DNA of 64,000 nt. Source: an uncultured delta proteobacterium (GTDB taxonomy: Bacteria; Desulfobacterota; Desulfovibrionia; Desulfovibrionales; Desulfovibrionaceae). A program made the translations under genes and the position numbers. Under the pieces are notes generated by a model. The model had not been told where the DNA came from. It saw nothing but the letters and a program-made list of their open reading frames with translations, and made no database searches. The stretch spans positions 30,558 to 94,557 of the forward strand of contig CAIMRY010000009.1 in NCBI GenBank assembly GCA_903843965.1, written 5' to 3'. The first letter of the stretch is position 1, and the number at the start of each line of letters is the position of its first letter. Positions 39,826-49,326 of the stretch are shown here, one piece after another.

Positions 39826-41499
39826 GTGACAGACCCCGCATTTGAAAAAGACCTCGCCCGCGAGACCAGCCGCCGCCGCACCTTCGGCATCATCAGCCAC
39901 CCGGACGCAGGCAAGACCACCCTCACCGAGAAGCTTCTGCTCTTTGGCGGCGCAATCCAGATGGCGGGCACGGTCAAGGCCCGCAAGGCCGCGCGCTACG
40001 CCACAAGCGACTGGATGGCCATGGAGCGCGAGCGCGGCATCTCGGTCACCAGCTCGGTGATGCAGTTCGAGTACGAAGGCTACGCCATCAACCTGCTGGA
40101 CACCCCCGGCCACCAGGACTTTTCCGAGGACACCTACCGCGTGCTCACGGCTGTCGATTCAGCCGTCATGGTCATCGACTCGGCCAAGGGCGTGGAGACA
40201 CAGACAAAGAAGCTCATGGAGGTGTGCCGCCTGCGCGACACGCCCATCATCACCTTCATCAACAAGATGGACCGCGAGGGCCGCGAGCCGCTCGACCTCT
40301 TGTCCGACATCGAGGAGAGCCTGGGCATCGAGTGCGCGGCCATGACCTGGCCCATCGGCATGGGCAAGGGCTTCAAGGGCACCTGGAACATCCAGAAGAA
40401 CGAGCTGCACCTGTTCTCCGCCACCCACGGCGGCAAGATCCAGGCGGGTCTGGTCATCAAGGGCCTGGACGACCCCCGGCTGGACGAGCTCTTGGGCTCC
40501 CAGGCGGCGGACCTGCGCCGCGACATGGAGCTGGTGTCGGGCGCGGGATATCCTTTTGACCGCGAGCGCTACCTGGCGGGCAAGCAGACCCCGGTGTTCT
40601 TCGGAAGCGCCATCAACAACTTCGGCGTGCAGGAGATGCTGGGCGCGTTTGTGGCCCTGGCCCCGCAGCCTCGGCCCCGCGTGGCCCAGACCGGCGTGAC
40701 CCAGACCGGCGTGACCCAGACCGGCGTGACCCAGACCGGCGGACAGACCGGCAAACAGGAGCAGCGCGAGGTCGCGCCGACCGAACCGGAGTTCTCCGGC
40801 GTGGTCTTTAAGATCCAGGCGAACATGGACCCGGCCCACCGCGACCGCATCGCGTTTCTGCGCATCTGCTCCGGCCGCTTCCAGCGCGGCATGAAGCTCC
40901 GGCATCACCGCATCGGCAAGGACGTCACCGTGTCCAACGCCACCATCTTCATGGCCCAGGACCGCACCAATGTGGACGAGGCCTGGCCCGGCGACATCAT
41001 CGGCCTGCACAACCACGGCACCATCAAGATCGGCGACACCTTCAGCGAGCACGAGCCGCTGAAGTTCACCGGCATCCCCAGCTTCGCGCCGGAGCACTTC
41101 CGCCGGGTGATCTTGAAAAGCCCCTTGAAGGCCAAGCAGTTGCAAAAGGGGCTGGCGCAATTGGCCGAGGAAGGCGCGGTGCAGGTCTTCCGCCCGCTCA
41201 TGGGCAACGAGTACATCCTGGGCGCGGTCGGCGTGCTCCAGTTCGACGTGATCGTGGCCCGGCTGAAGGACGAATACGGGGTGGAGGCGCTCTACGAGCC
41301 AGCCCAGTACAACTGCGCGCGGTTCATCAACGCCACGGACAAGCGCAAGCTGGCGGACTTCGAGCGCGCATTGCACGGCTCGCTGGCCAAGGACGCCGAA
41401 GACAACCTGGCCTACCTGGCGCCCAGCCAGTGGCGGCTGGAGGACACCCAGGAAAAATGGCCGGACATCGCCTTCAACACCATACGCGAACATGAGTAA
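39826..41499 (+). CDS. prfC: Peptide chain release factor 3
   Basis: GTPase that recycles RF1/RF2. 557 aa: G1 [16 protein letters not shown]2 region [13 protein letters not shown]3 DTPGHQDF, G4 [10 protein letters not shown], then domains II and III. GTG start with CCGGAG upstream. Between the G domain and domain II (around residues 284-305) is a low-complexity VTQTG repeat encoded by four tandem 15-base units; the rest of the protein is well conserved, so the insertion is probably in an exposed linker. Overlaps the exonuclease gene by eight bases. Confidence 0.96.
   Translation: MTDPAFEKDLARETSRRRTFGIISHPDAGKTTLTEKLLLFGGAIQMAGTVKARKAARYATSDWMAMERERGISVTSSVMQFEYEGYAINLLDTPGHQDFSEDTYRVLTAVDSAVMVIDSAKGVETQTKKLMEVCRLRDTPIITFINKMDREGREPLDLLSDIEESLGIECAAMTWPIGMGKGFKGTWNIQKNELHLFSATHGGKIQAGLVIKGLDDPRLDELLGSQAADLRRDMELVSGAGYPFDRERYLAGKQTPVFFGSAINNFGVQEMLGAFVALAPQPRPRVAQTGVTQTGVTQTGVTQTGGQTGKQEQREVAPTEPEFSGVVFKIQANMDPAHRDRIAFLRICSGRFQRGMKLRHHRIGKDVTVSNATIFMAQDRTNVDEAWPGDIIGLHNHGTIKIGDTFSEHEPLKFTGIPSFAPEHFRRVILKSPLKAKQLQKGLAQLAEEGAVQVFRPLMGNEYILGAVGVLQFDVIVARLKDEYGVEALYEPAQYNCARFINATDKRKLADFERALHGSLAKDAEDNLAYLAPSQWRLEDTQEKWPDIAFNTIREHE
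40681..40740 (+). repeat. 15-bp coding minisatellite in prfC
   Basis: Four head-to-tail copies of GTGACCCAGACCGGC (the first has GCC for the second codon ACC), in frame, encoding VTQTG; a partial fifth copy (CAGACCGGC) follows. Confidence 0.95.
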
Positions 41500-42301
41500 C
41501 ACCGAAGCCAACACCGCCGCCGCTGCCGAGCCCACGCCGGACTGCGGCCACGCCGAAACGTCCGCCGCCACGCCTGCAGGCCTGACGGCCGAGAAGACAA
41601 CCGCCAGACCGGGCTCCAGGCCGGGCCACGCCTCGGGCCGCCGCAACCGCCAGCCCAAGACGCCCAAGCCCGTGGTCATCCCGCTGGCCCCGGTGCGCGA
41701 GGGCGCGGAGCTGGACGAGCAGTACCTGCGCACCTTCACCACCGAGGAGATCGGCGTGCTGCCGCTCACGGCCTTTGTGGGCAAGATCATCTTTGTGGAG
41801 TGCGACCGCCAGTTGCACCAGGCCATGAAGGTGCTGCTGGACGAGGAGCTGCTCGGCTTCGACACCGAGACCCGGCCCATCTTCCGCAAGGGGGCCATTC
41901 CGCCGCCCGCGCTGCTGCAGCTGTGCGGCCAGAAGAATGTGTACATCTTCCAACTGGCGAAGCTCCAGGACAAGGCCGTGCTGGCCGAGCTGCTGACCGC
42001 CAAACACATCATCAAGACCGGCGTGTCCGTGCGCGACGATCTGAAGGGCCTGCGCGAGCACTTCGAGTTCACGGAGCACGGTTTTGTGGACCTGGGCGAC
42101 GTGGCCAAGAAGATGAACATGCTGACCCACGGTCTGCGCAACCTCACGGCCAACCTCATGGGCCTGCGCATCAGCAAGGGCGCGCAGTGCTCCAACTGGG
42201 CGCGTGAGGCACTCAGCACCAAGCAGATCGTCTACGCCGCCACCGACGCCTGGATCAGCCGCGAGCTGTACCTGCGCTTCGTGGACCTGGGCGTGCTGTA
42301 A
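41492..42301 (+). CDS. 3'-5' exonuclease domain protein (RNase D-like)
   Basis: 269 aa. Residues 1-60 are Ala/Pro/Arg-rich and probably disordered. The rest is a DEDD exonuclease: [15 protein letters not shown] (ExoI, D and E), [15 protein letters not shown] (ExoII), and [18 protein letters not shown] (ExoIII, DEDDy with Tyr). No HRDC domains, unlike RNase D itself. The start overlaps prfC by eight bases, suggesting coupling. RNA or DNA substrate not decidable. Confidence 0.85.
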   Translation: MSNTEANTAAAAEPTPDCGHAETSAATPAGLTAEKTTARPGSRPGHASGRRNRQPKTPKPVVIPLAPVREGAELDEQYLRTFTTEEIGVLPLTAFVGKIIFVECDRQLHQAMKVLLDEELLGFDTETRPIFRKGAIPPPALLQLCGQKNVYIFQLAKLQDKAVLAELLTAKHIIKTGVSVRDDLKGLREHFEFTEHGFVDLGDVAKKMNMLTHGLRNLTANLMGLRISKGAQCSNWAREALSTKQIVYAATDAWISRELYLRFVDLGVL

Positions 42302-42345
42302 GGGGCGTCGGACTGTTCAGGGCTTTGTCCAGCAGGGACGACGCG

Positions 42346-42383
42346 GCAGGGGCCGGGACGCGAACAGGCGTTCCGGCCCCTGC
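42346..42383. terminator. Probable terminator hairpin after the exonuclease gene
   Basis: An 11-bp perfect stem (GCAGGGGCCGG with its complement) lies 45 bases past the stop codon. Only a weak T-rich stretch follows, so it is a possible terminator rather than a certain one. Confidence 0.5.
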
Positions 42384-42570
42384 TGTCTTGGGTGTGTGGG
42401 GAAGGGGAAAAATTGTCTCCGTTGCGGTCAGGCAACAGCGCGAATCCTTGCGGACCCACATGAACAGGGTTGATCCACACAGACAGAATACCGTCCGACG
42501 CTTGGCCGTCGGGCTTGGCAACTCCGGCCGTGCAAACGCAAGACAGCGGGATTCCCCGCAACAATTCAAG

Positions 42571-42981
42571 CTACTTGCACATGGATTTGCGCAGATCATC
42601 AAGGATCGAGCCGGGTTCGATCTTGCCGGTTCCCAGCTCAGGCAGATTCGCGCTGGCGACGGGGATTTCCTTGTTGGCAGCGTTGTAGAAGATCAGGACT
42701 TGTTCCTTCCATGTGCGCTCGGTGCAATCAAGCCAGGCCTTGGACAAGAACGTGGTTGGATTCACCGGCAGCTTGCAGCGTGCCCGATAGTAGTCACGGG
42801 ATTTCTTGTCCATTTTCACTTTCATGTTGATCGTGGCGACGCCCTTGCTCACAAACGCGGAGTCACGGTCGGCCTTGGCCGAACCGTCAGGGGTAAGGTT
42901 GAACCAGTATTCACAAAAAGCAGTATTTGGAAGTGACAAGAGGACAAAAGCGAAGAGTAGAACGGCAACCTTAACTCTCAC
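42571..42981 (-). CDS. Small exported protein, surface-adhesin E-like
   Basis: 136 aa. Signal peptide VAVLLFAFVLLSLPNTAFC with cleavage before EYWFNL. The mature domain resembles the small surface-adhesin-E-like fold: opening W, ADRDSAFVSKGVATINMKVKM, WLDCTERTWKEQVLIFYN, and C-terminal IEPGSILDDLRKSMC with three cysteines. GTG start at 42981 with AGGGGGG upstream. GC is lower than in neighbours. The family match is by pattern only; role unknown. Confidence 0.65.
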   Translation of the reverse strand: MRVKVAVLLFAFVLLSLPNTAFCEYWFNLTPDGSAKADRDSAFVSKGVATINMKVKMDKKSRDYYRARCKLPVNPTTFLSKAWLDCTERTWKEQVLIFYNAANKEIPVASANLPELGTGKIEPGSILDDLRKSMCK

Positions 42982-43520
42982 AAGAACCCCCCTAGTTGAA
43001 CGCTGACAACGACAAACCACAACAAGGACAGAATACGGCAAGGGCGTAACCCTGAACACGAGTTCATTAATGTAGCCAGAATACCGGGGCATTGTCCAGG
43101 TGCGTACAGGCGTAGACCTGAAGAGGGCAATGAAACGGTGGCGCGTGCAACGGGGGTAAACTTCTGCGTGGAAGGGACAGGGTGGTGGATTGCGAGAAGG
43201 AAGCAGGCCGCACGCGGGAGGCGGACATGGTGCGAACCTGAGCAACCTGCCGATCCGCCTGTCCGCTCCGGGGCAGCGCCAGGGGGCGCTGGCGGCAAGC
43301 AAGGAGGCGTGGCTATCTGGGAAGGTTTTACCGCGCACAGGTTCCTGGGAGAGGGACGCGACATCACCTTCAGCGAGCAGATGCCGACCGCAACCCTCTG
43401 CGCTGCGGACAGCCTGGGAGAGGGCCAAACCGTCGGAGACGAGGCCGAAGCAAGCAAACGCCGACCAGAGGTCGCGCAGAAGATCCGGGCCTTAGTTCAG
43501 CCCGGCGGCAGTCAGGTCCG
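42982..43520. other. Intergenic region, no recognised gene
   Basis: About 540 bases. Open frames exist but none has codon pattern, ribosome site or motif I can support. A GAAGGAAGCAG string near 43195 recalls signal-recognition RNA but the surrounding sequence does not match. The region contains the upstream region of the adhesin-like gene at its left end. Confidence 0.4.
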
Positions 43521-43727
43521 CTAGCCCTGCCCTGGCCGCTGGAAGCGCAGCTCCGGCAGCATGGCCCAGGCGGGCGGCGGGGCGGCTGGTTTCGCGCCAG
43601 GGGCGCAGGGCTTGGGCGGCTGCAGGCGGGCCAGGCAGGACGCGCACAGGGTGCCGTCAGAGTCCTCGAACAAACGGTCGGTGCGGTTGATGTGGTGGCC
43701 GCAAGCGGCGCAACGGTGTCGGAGCAT
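43521..43727 (-). CDS. Small zinc-ribbon protein
   Basis: 68 aa. One zinc site is predicted from CAACGHHINRTDRLF and CASCLARL (two CxxC knuckles 19 residues apart), followed by a Pro/Ala-rich tail. The start MLRHRC at 43727 follows GGGAGG. It is divergent from selD, 154 bases apart. Function unknown. Confidence 0.6.
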   Translation of the reverse strand: MLRHRCAACGHHINRTDRLFEDSDGTLCASCLARLQPPKPCAPGAKPAAPPPAWAMLPELRFQRPGQG

Positions 43728-43881
43728 GGATACCTCCCGCGTGCCCAATGGCGCGCTGCCTACAGTGCTGCATCAAGCGTGCCCGGAACAATTGGCAGCC
43801 ACACAGGGCTATCGAAAATTTCTATGATTGGCACGACTGATTTCTCTTGGCGCTGCACACCCGTTCTGCTAAAAAGGTTGA

Positions 43882-44961
43882 ATGCAGACTTTCACCACCA
43901 ATCCTGCGCCACCGCAAAAGGTGAGGCTGACCCAGGGCGTGCGCGCTGCGGGTTGAGCCGCCAAGGTGGCTCCAGGGGACCTGGAGCGGATACTTCACGG
44001 CCTGGTCACCGGCCAGGACGAGCGCATTCTCTCGGGCCCGCGCGGCGGCAATGAGGACGCGGTGGTGGTGCGCTTTCCACCCGGCATGGCCCTGGTGCAG
44101 ACCGTCGACTTTCTGACTCCCATGGTGGACGACCCCTTCTGCTTTGGCCAGATCGCCGCCGCCAACTCCCTGTCCGATGTCTACGCCGTGGGCGGCGAGC
44201 CGCTGACGGCCATGAACGTGTGCTGCTTCCCGGCGCGCAGCATGGACCCGGCAGTGCTCGGCGCCATCCTCAAAGGCGGCCTGGCCAAGATCCTGGAGGC
44301 CGGGGCCGTGCTCTGCGGCGGCCACAGCGTGGAGGACCCGGAGATCAAGTACGGGCTGTCCGTGTCCGGCGTGGTCGACCCGGACAAGATCGCCACCAAC
44401 CGGGGCCTTCAGCCCGGCGACGCGCTGCTGTTGACCAAGCCCATCGGCGCCGGGGTGCTGGCCACGGCTGTCAAGGCCGGTCGGCCCGGGGCCGCAAACT
44501 ACGAGGAGCAGCTGCTGCACTGGTGCGCCAGGCTCAACCGGGGCGGGGCCATGGCCATCCGCGAGCTGGGGCTCAAGGCCTCAACCGACGTGACCGGTTT
44601 TGGCCTGGGCGGGCACCTGCTGGAAATGGCCCAATCCAGCGGGGTCTGTGCGGAGCTGGACCTGGCGGCGGTGCCCTTCTTCCCGGAGGCGCTGGAGCTG
44701 GCGGCCCTGGGGCTTTTGCCTGGCGGCAGCGTGTGCAACCGCAACCACTACCTGCCGCGCACCCGCGTGGCCCACGGCCTGGAGGACCTGCGCGTGGCCC
44801 TGGCCTTCGACGCCCAGACCTCGGGCGGGCTCATCCTGGGCGTGCCGCAGCACAGGCTGGCCCAGGCCCAGGCCCTGCTCCTGGCTGCGGGCGACCTGGC
44901 CGTGTGCATCGGCCGCGCCGTGCAGGCGCTGCCTGGCGGCCCGTTCCTGTCCATCGTCTGA
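43882..44961 (+). CDS. selD: Selenide, water dikinase (selenoprotein, Sec at residue 25)
   Basis: Makes selenophosphate from selenide and ATP. The full gene starts at ATG 43882 (AAGG seven bases upstream) and reads through an in-frame TGA at 43954-43956: MQTFTTNPAPPQKVRLTQGV, then RAAG-Sec-AAKVAPGDLERIL. The Sec sits exactly where SelD has its catalytic Cys/Sec (GAG[C/U]xxK), and a conventional reading would begin only after it at 43966 and lack the active site. Downstream motifs TVDFLTPMVDDPF, GQIAAANSLSDVYAVGG, LCGGHSVEDPE and DVTGFGLGGHL are intact. 359 aa. A SECIS-like hairpin follows the TGA. Confidence 0.94.
43954..43956 (+). other. Selenocysteine (recoded TGA) codon in selD
   Basis: In-frame TGA at codon 25; conserved coding sequence continues in the same frame on both sides, at the catalytic position of SelD. 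Confidence 0.93.
43969..43987 (+). promoter_or_regulatory. Bacterial SECIS-like hairpin
   Basis: Perfect 8-bp stem GCTCCAGG/CCTGGAGC with loop GGA. The loop begins 21 bases after the TGA, inside the 16-37-base window known for bacterial SECIS elements, and starts with G as expected for SelB binding. Confidence 0.8.
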
Positions 44962-44963
44962 TT

Positions 44964-45259
44964 TCACGTTTCCCAGCACCGGCGACGCGCACAGGCGGCC
45001 ACGTCGAACTTCCTGCGCGCGCCGGACAGGGTCATTTTGCGCAGCGTGCCGAACACGCTCCGTTCCAGCCAGGGCCTGCGCTAACGCAAAACGCAGGTTT
45101 TGGCGTTTCAGCTGCGGCGAACTGCGCCCTGTCCTCCTGCCCCTGCCCGCTCCATTGCGAAACAAAGTCGGCCACGTCGAATTTCCGGCGCGCTCCGTTG
45201 AACGCCATGCTGCGCACTGTGCCGAACACGGGCCGCTCGGGCCAGGGCCTGTCGTGCAC
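44964..45259 (-). repeat. Duplicated photolyase tail, 173-bp offset
   Basis: Two diverged copies of the segment encoding RPWPERPVFGTVR-SM-GARRKFDV: 45150-45259 and 44980-45080. They share strings such as GTGCCGAACACG at 45046 and 45219 on the plus strand. Confidence 0.8.
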
Positions 45260-46540
45260 GCCGCCGGTGCTCCAGGCCGCGCCCGTTTAGCCGTTCACGT
45301 CGCGTCCGTCCAGCGACAGACTGTCGTTCAGCCCCAGGCAGCGCGAAAGGGCCGTGGCTGCATCCGCAGACCACAACAGGAGCTGCTTGGCCCAGAACAT
45401 GCGCAGCCAGCCGTGCATGTGGCCGGTGCCCAGCAATTGGCGTTGTGCCGCGTTCCACGGCGGGTCCGGGGTCCGGGCATCCATGAGTTCGGCCCCGCTG
45501 GCCAGGTGCGGGCGCGGGTCGGCCTGGTGCTTTGCCAAGGTGGCCTCGGCCCAGGGCGGGAAGGCTGCCGGCGTGTCATAATCCGGGGTGTGCAGACAGA
45601 AGTTCTCGGCCAGTTCGCGGCGCACGATGAGCTGCTCCAAAAACGCGTCGCGCGCGGCGACCGGGACGCCCACGACCGCCAGCACGCACAGGGCCACGCG
45701 CTGGGCCGAGATCTGGCCGAAGTGCAGATACGGCGAAAGAAGCGCCCCAGCAGGCCCCACAGGCGTGTTGCGGTCGTCGGCATAGGTGGACAGCCCGGTG
45801 GCCAGAAAAGCGTCCAGGCGGGCCCTGGCTGCGGTTTCTCCGGGCAGGAAGGCCGGTGCTGCGGAGGCCTCTGCTGACGTTGCGCCGGGCCCGATTCCAG
45901 AAAACGGATTGGGCAGAGGCCCGAACTCGGCGCACAGGGCGTCCCAGTCAGGCAGGGGCAGCGGCCCGGAAGCGGCTGAAGGCCAGGGGCTGGTCTGCGC
46001 GGGCAGGGGCGGGAACGCGTCCAGGAATTCCGGCAGCAGTCGCTGGATTTTGGGCCGCAGGGTGCGCGCCATGTATTCGCGTTTGTCCGTGGCGCTGCGC
46101 GCGGGCACGATGTTGCGCACGCCCACCTCGATGACAGGAACATCTAATAGTGGCAGGGCCTGGGCCAGTCAGGCGCGCTTGAGACGGGTGGGGTCGGCGT
46201 CGGTGACCACAAGACCGGCGCGCACTTCGCGCACAAAGTCCGGCACCGTGCGGCCCGGCTCCCCGCGCAGCACGACAAGGGGGATGCCATGCGCGGCCAG
46301 GCTGTGCGGCGTCTCGCGCAGGCCGTGCGTCAGAAAGGCGAAATGCTCCGTCCGGGCCAGGCCATAGGTGCGCACCAGGCAAACAGCCACGCACAGCGGC
46401 TGGCCGCGTTCACGGGCCAGGTCGGCGGCGTGGATGAGCGTCCAGTTGTCCTGCGCGCGCAGCTCGCGGTGCATCCAGTAGAACACTGGGCCGACGTGTT
46501 GCGGTCTGTTGTGGATGAGGCGGGCGCGGGCCGGATGCAT
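44964..46540 (-). pseudogene. Class II deoxyribodipyrimidine photolyase, disrupted by two stop codons
   Basis: Would repair UV dimers with FADH2. N-terminal piece (46540 down): VFYWMHRELRAQDNWTLIHA through VTDADPTRLKRA, then an in-frame TGA (46169-46171) where the family has Trp. The same frame continues: LLDVPVIEVGVRNIVPARSATDKREY, the FAD-binding YLHFGQISAQ and ENFCLHTPDYD, the LGTGHMHGWLRMFWAKQLL motif and LDGRDVNG, then TAA (45287-45289) where the family has Tyr, and again in frame TGAAWSTGGVHDRPWPERPVFG to GARRKFD. A diverged second copy of this tail lies 173 bases further, in another frame, ending at 44964, three bases from the selD stop. No indel in the main body. Confidence 0.88.
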
Positions 46541-46665
46541 GGGCTGTGAACCCCTGATGTTGGTGCGTCAGCGGTGAGGAGTGGAGGAGTTGGCGGAGGC
46601 TGTGGTCCCAGTCTCCGAGTTGGGTGCAGGCTGGCCGGGGGCTGGCTGCGGGCTGGGTTGGAACG

Positions 46666-47928
46666 TTAGTCCGGCAGGGCCGTGACCACGGCCACGGCCT
46701 TGAGTCCGCGCTTTTCGCCGGTGAAGCCCAGGCCCTCCTCGGTGGTGGCCTTGACGTTCACGCAGTCCCCCGGCAGCTCCAGCAGCTGGGCGATCTGCGC
46801 GGCCATGCGCGTCTTGTGCGGGCCAAGCTTCGGAACCTGGGCGATGACGGTCAGGTCCGCGTGCACGGGCCGGTAGCCTGCGGCGCGCACAAGGCGCAGA
46901 GCCTCGGTGACGAACACCGCGCTGGGCATGTTGGCAAAGGTCTGGTCCGTATCTGGAAAGAGCTGGCCGATGTCGCCCGTGCAGGCGATGCCGAGCAGGG
47001 CGTCGGTCAAGGCGTGGAGCAGCACATCGCCGTCGGAGTGGGCCAGGACCCTTGGCCCGCCGGGAATGACCACGCCGCCCAGGATGAATGGCCGCGCCTG
47101 GGGATGGTCCTCGCCGCTGGGCAGGGTGCGGTGCACATCGTAGCCCCAGCCCGTGCGCGGGGACTTCGTCCCGTTCATGGGGGAGGAGAGCAGGTCCAGG
47201 TCCGCCGGGGTGGTGATCTTCACATTGGCCTCCTCGCCGGGGACGATGCGCACCGGGTGCCCGGCGCGCTCCATGAGCGCCGCGTCGTCCGTGACCTCCC
47301 AGGCCTCGGCCTGGGCCCGCTGGTGCGCGGCCAAGAGCGGGGCCAGCCGGAAGCCCTGAGGCGTCTGCACGGCGCGCAGCCCGGCGCGCTCCGGGGTGCC
47401 CACGACGATCTCGTCCGGGCCCACTGTCTTGATGGTGTCCGTGACCGCAAGGCCGGGGATGGCGGCCAGCTCGCCCTGGGCCAGGGCCTGGGCCACGCGG
47501 CGCACCAGGGCGGCCGTGGCGAAGGGCCGGGCCGAGTCGTGCACGAGCACGGCTGTGCAGGCGTCTTGTCCGCTTGTCGGCAGGGCGGCCAGACCCAGGC
47601 GCACCGAGTCCTGCCTGCGGGCTCCGCCAGCGCAGACCAGCCAGGGCAGGCCCAGGGGCTCGGCCGCGTCCAGTTCGGCCACCTGGGCGGCCATGCGTTC
47701 GCAGTCCGCCGGGGGGAACACGAAGACCAGGCCCTGGACCGGCTGTACGCAGGCCAGGGTACGGGCGCTGCGCCAGAACAGCGGCGCGCCGTCAAATTCA
47801 ATGTACTGCTTGCGCGCGCCGGGTCCGTGCGCGGCCGTAAGCGACGGGGCTAGGCGCGAGCCGCTGCCAGCAGCGAGCAGCACAGCCCAGAGGCGCTGGT
47901 CAGGATGGTTCGGTGTAGTGCTGGTCAT
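46666..47928 (-). CDS. ispDF: Bifunctional IspD/IspF (MEP isoprenoid pathway)
   Basis: 420 aa fusion of 2-C-methyl-D-erythritol 4-phosphate cytidylyltransferase (residues 13-250; LLAAGSGSRLAP, RKQYIEFDGAPLFW, VHDSARPF, VTDDAALME) and 2-C-methyl-D-erythritol 2,4-cyclodiphosphate synthase (residues 258-417; GYDVHR, GGVVIPG, LAHSDGDVLLHALTDALLG, FPDTD, KATTEEGLGFTG). Fusions of this kind are known in alpha- and epsilon-proteobacteria and some deltaproteobacteria. The start at 47928 (MTSTTPNHPDQ) has AGG upstream. The photolyase pseudogene lies downstream. Confidence 0.94.
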   Translation of the reverse strand: MTSTTPNHPDQRLWAVLLAAGSGSRLAPSLTAAHGPGARKQYIEFDGAPLFWRSARTLACVQPVQGLVFVFPPADCERMAAQVAELDAAEPLGLPWLVCAGGARRQDSVRLGLAALPTSGQDACTAVLVHDSARPFATAALVRRVAQALAQGELAAIPGLAVTDTIKTVGPDEIVVGTPERAGLRAVQTPQGFRLAPLLAAHQRAQAEAWEVTDDAALMERAGHPVRIVPGEEANVKITTPADLDLLSSPMNGTKSPRTGWGYDVHRTLPSGEDHPQARPFILGGVVIPGGPRVLAHSDGDVLLHALTDALLGIACTGDIGQLFPDTDQTFANMPSAVFVTEALRLVRAAGYRPVHADLTVIAQVPKLGPHKTRMAAQIAQLLELPGDCVNVKATTEEGLGFTGEKRGLKAVAVVTALPD

Positions 47929-48066
47929 GGGCAACGGCCTTTGCTGCAAGGGGTGTGCGCACTGCAAGAGGGGCCTGCCTCTGACGCAGCCAGGGGCTCT
48001 GCCGCCTGACCCCGTTCCCGCTGTCTCGGCGTGGTGTTGCCGCGCCTGGACTGCGGATTCAGGTTC

Positions 48067-48121
48067 CAAGGAACGTGCTCCTTGGCGGAGGAGGTCCGGG
48101 GGAGGTTTTCGCCTCCCCCGG
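48067..48121. repeat. Paired hairpins downstream of rnpB
   Basis: A 10-bp perfect stem (CCGGGGGAGG, arms 48096-48105 and 48112-48121) next to a smaller palindrome (CCAAGGA/TCCTTGG around 48067-48085). Located just past the 3' end of RNase P RNA on the minus strand; no T-run follows. Similar in plan to the paired hairpins after gyrB. May be a 3' processing or termination structure. Confidence 0.6.
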
Positions 48122-48135
48122 TTTGTCTGCGGCTT

Positions 48136-48534
<399 letters not shown>

Positions 48535-48541
48535 GTGAACC

Positions 48542-49270
48542 TTATTCCAGAATGTTGGGTGAATGCTCCACCCAGTAAATGATGCGCTGGCAGTTGGGGC
48601 AGCCCAGGATCTGCTTGCCCTTCTGCAACTCGTTGAACGACTGGGGCGGTATGCGGATGTGGCAGCCGCCGCAGATGCCATCGGTGACGGAGACGATGAC
48701 CGGGTGCACGATGCGCGAGCGGATGAATTCGTAGCGGCCCAGGATGGGCGGGGGCACAACCTTTCCGGCCTTGTTGCGGCGCTTGGCCAGGGCGTCGAGC
48801 CGGGACTGGGCCTTGGTGATGCGCTCGTCCAGGGTGGCCTTCTTGGCGTCGTAGCCTTCCATCAGCCCCGCGACTTCGGTGTCCAGCTCCTGCATGGCGG
48901 TGTCCTGGCGGGTGAACTCCTCCATCACCGCGATGCGCTCTTCCTCGCGCAGGCGGTTCAGCTTCTCCATGGAGTCCATCTCGCGCATCATGGCGTGGTA
49001 CTCCTTGGAGTTGCCCACGGCCATGAGCTTGTTCTTGCTCTTCTTGATGCGGTGGCCGTCGTCCTCGATCTCGCCCTCCAGGCGTTTCTGCTGGGTCTTC
49101 AGCAGGTCGAGGCGCTCCTGAACCTGGGACTGGCGCTCCTTGAGCTGGGCCAGTCGGCCCTCAAGGTCGGCCAGCTCCAGCGGGGCATGACGGACCTCGA
49201 CCTCCAGGAGCAGGATTTCGTCATCCACGGTCTGCAGGACCACCAACTGTTCGATCTGTTTCTGGTACAT
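48542..49270 (-). CDS. C4 zinc-ribbon coiled-coil protein (CT398/CdsZ-like)
   Basis: 242 aa. Residues 5-190 form an antiparallel coiled coil (LNRLREEERIAVMEEF, IEDDGHRIKKSKNKLMAVGNSKEYHAMM), followed by a zinc ribbon CGGCHIRIPPQSFNELQ and CPNCQRIIYWVE. This is the widespread family often found beside Nif3-like and rnpB in deltaproteobacteria; its role is not established. The start at 49270 follows GAGG. The gene ends eight bases from the rnpB 5' end, so the RNA may be expressed from within or behind it. Confidence 0.82.
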   Translation of the reverse strand: MYQKQIEQLVVLQTVDDEILLLEVEVRHAPLELADLEGRLAQLKERQSQVQERLDLLKTQQKRLEGEIEDDGHRIKKSKNKLMAVGNSKEYHAMMREMDSMEKLNRLREEERIAVMEEFTRQDTAMQELDTEVAGLMEGYDAKKATLDERITKAQSRLDALAKRRNKAGKVVPPPILGRYEFIRSRIVHPVIVSVTDGICGGCHIRIPPQSFNELQKGKQILGCPNCQRIIYWVEHSPNILE

Positions 49271-49326
49271 GGGAACCTCGCAGTGTTGCAATATTGTGCT
49301 GCCGCCGGGATGAAAAACGACCGGCG

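Noticed and set aside
43185..43260. Possible signal recognition particle RNA (GAAGGAAGCAG string)
   Set aside because: The flanking conserved loop (CAGGTCCGG before it, GCCAAGGCAG after) is absent and no matching hairpin could be drawn.
43138..43524. A 128-codon plus-strand frame between the adhesin-like gene and the zinc-ribbon gene
   Set aside because: No ribosome site, biased Gly/Arg/Ala composition typical of chance frames in GC-rich DNA, no motif.
45600..46540. Reading the photolyase TGA as selenocysteine
   Set aside because: The position corresponds to a conserved Trp, no hairpin like that in selD follows, and a second stop (TAA) also breaks the frame.
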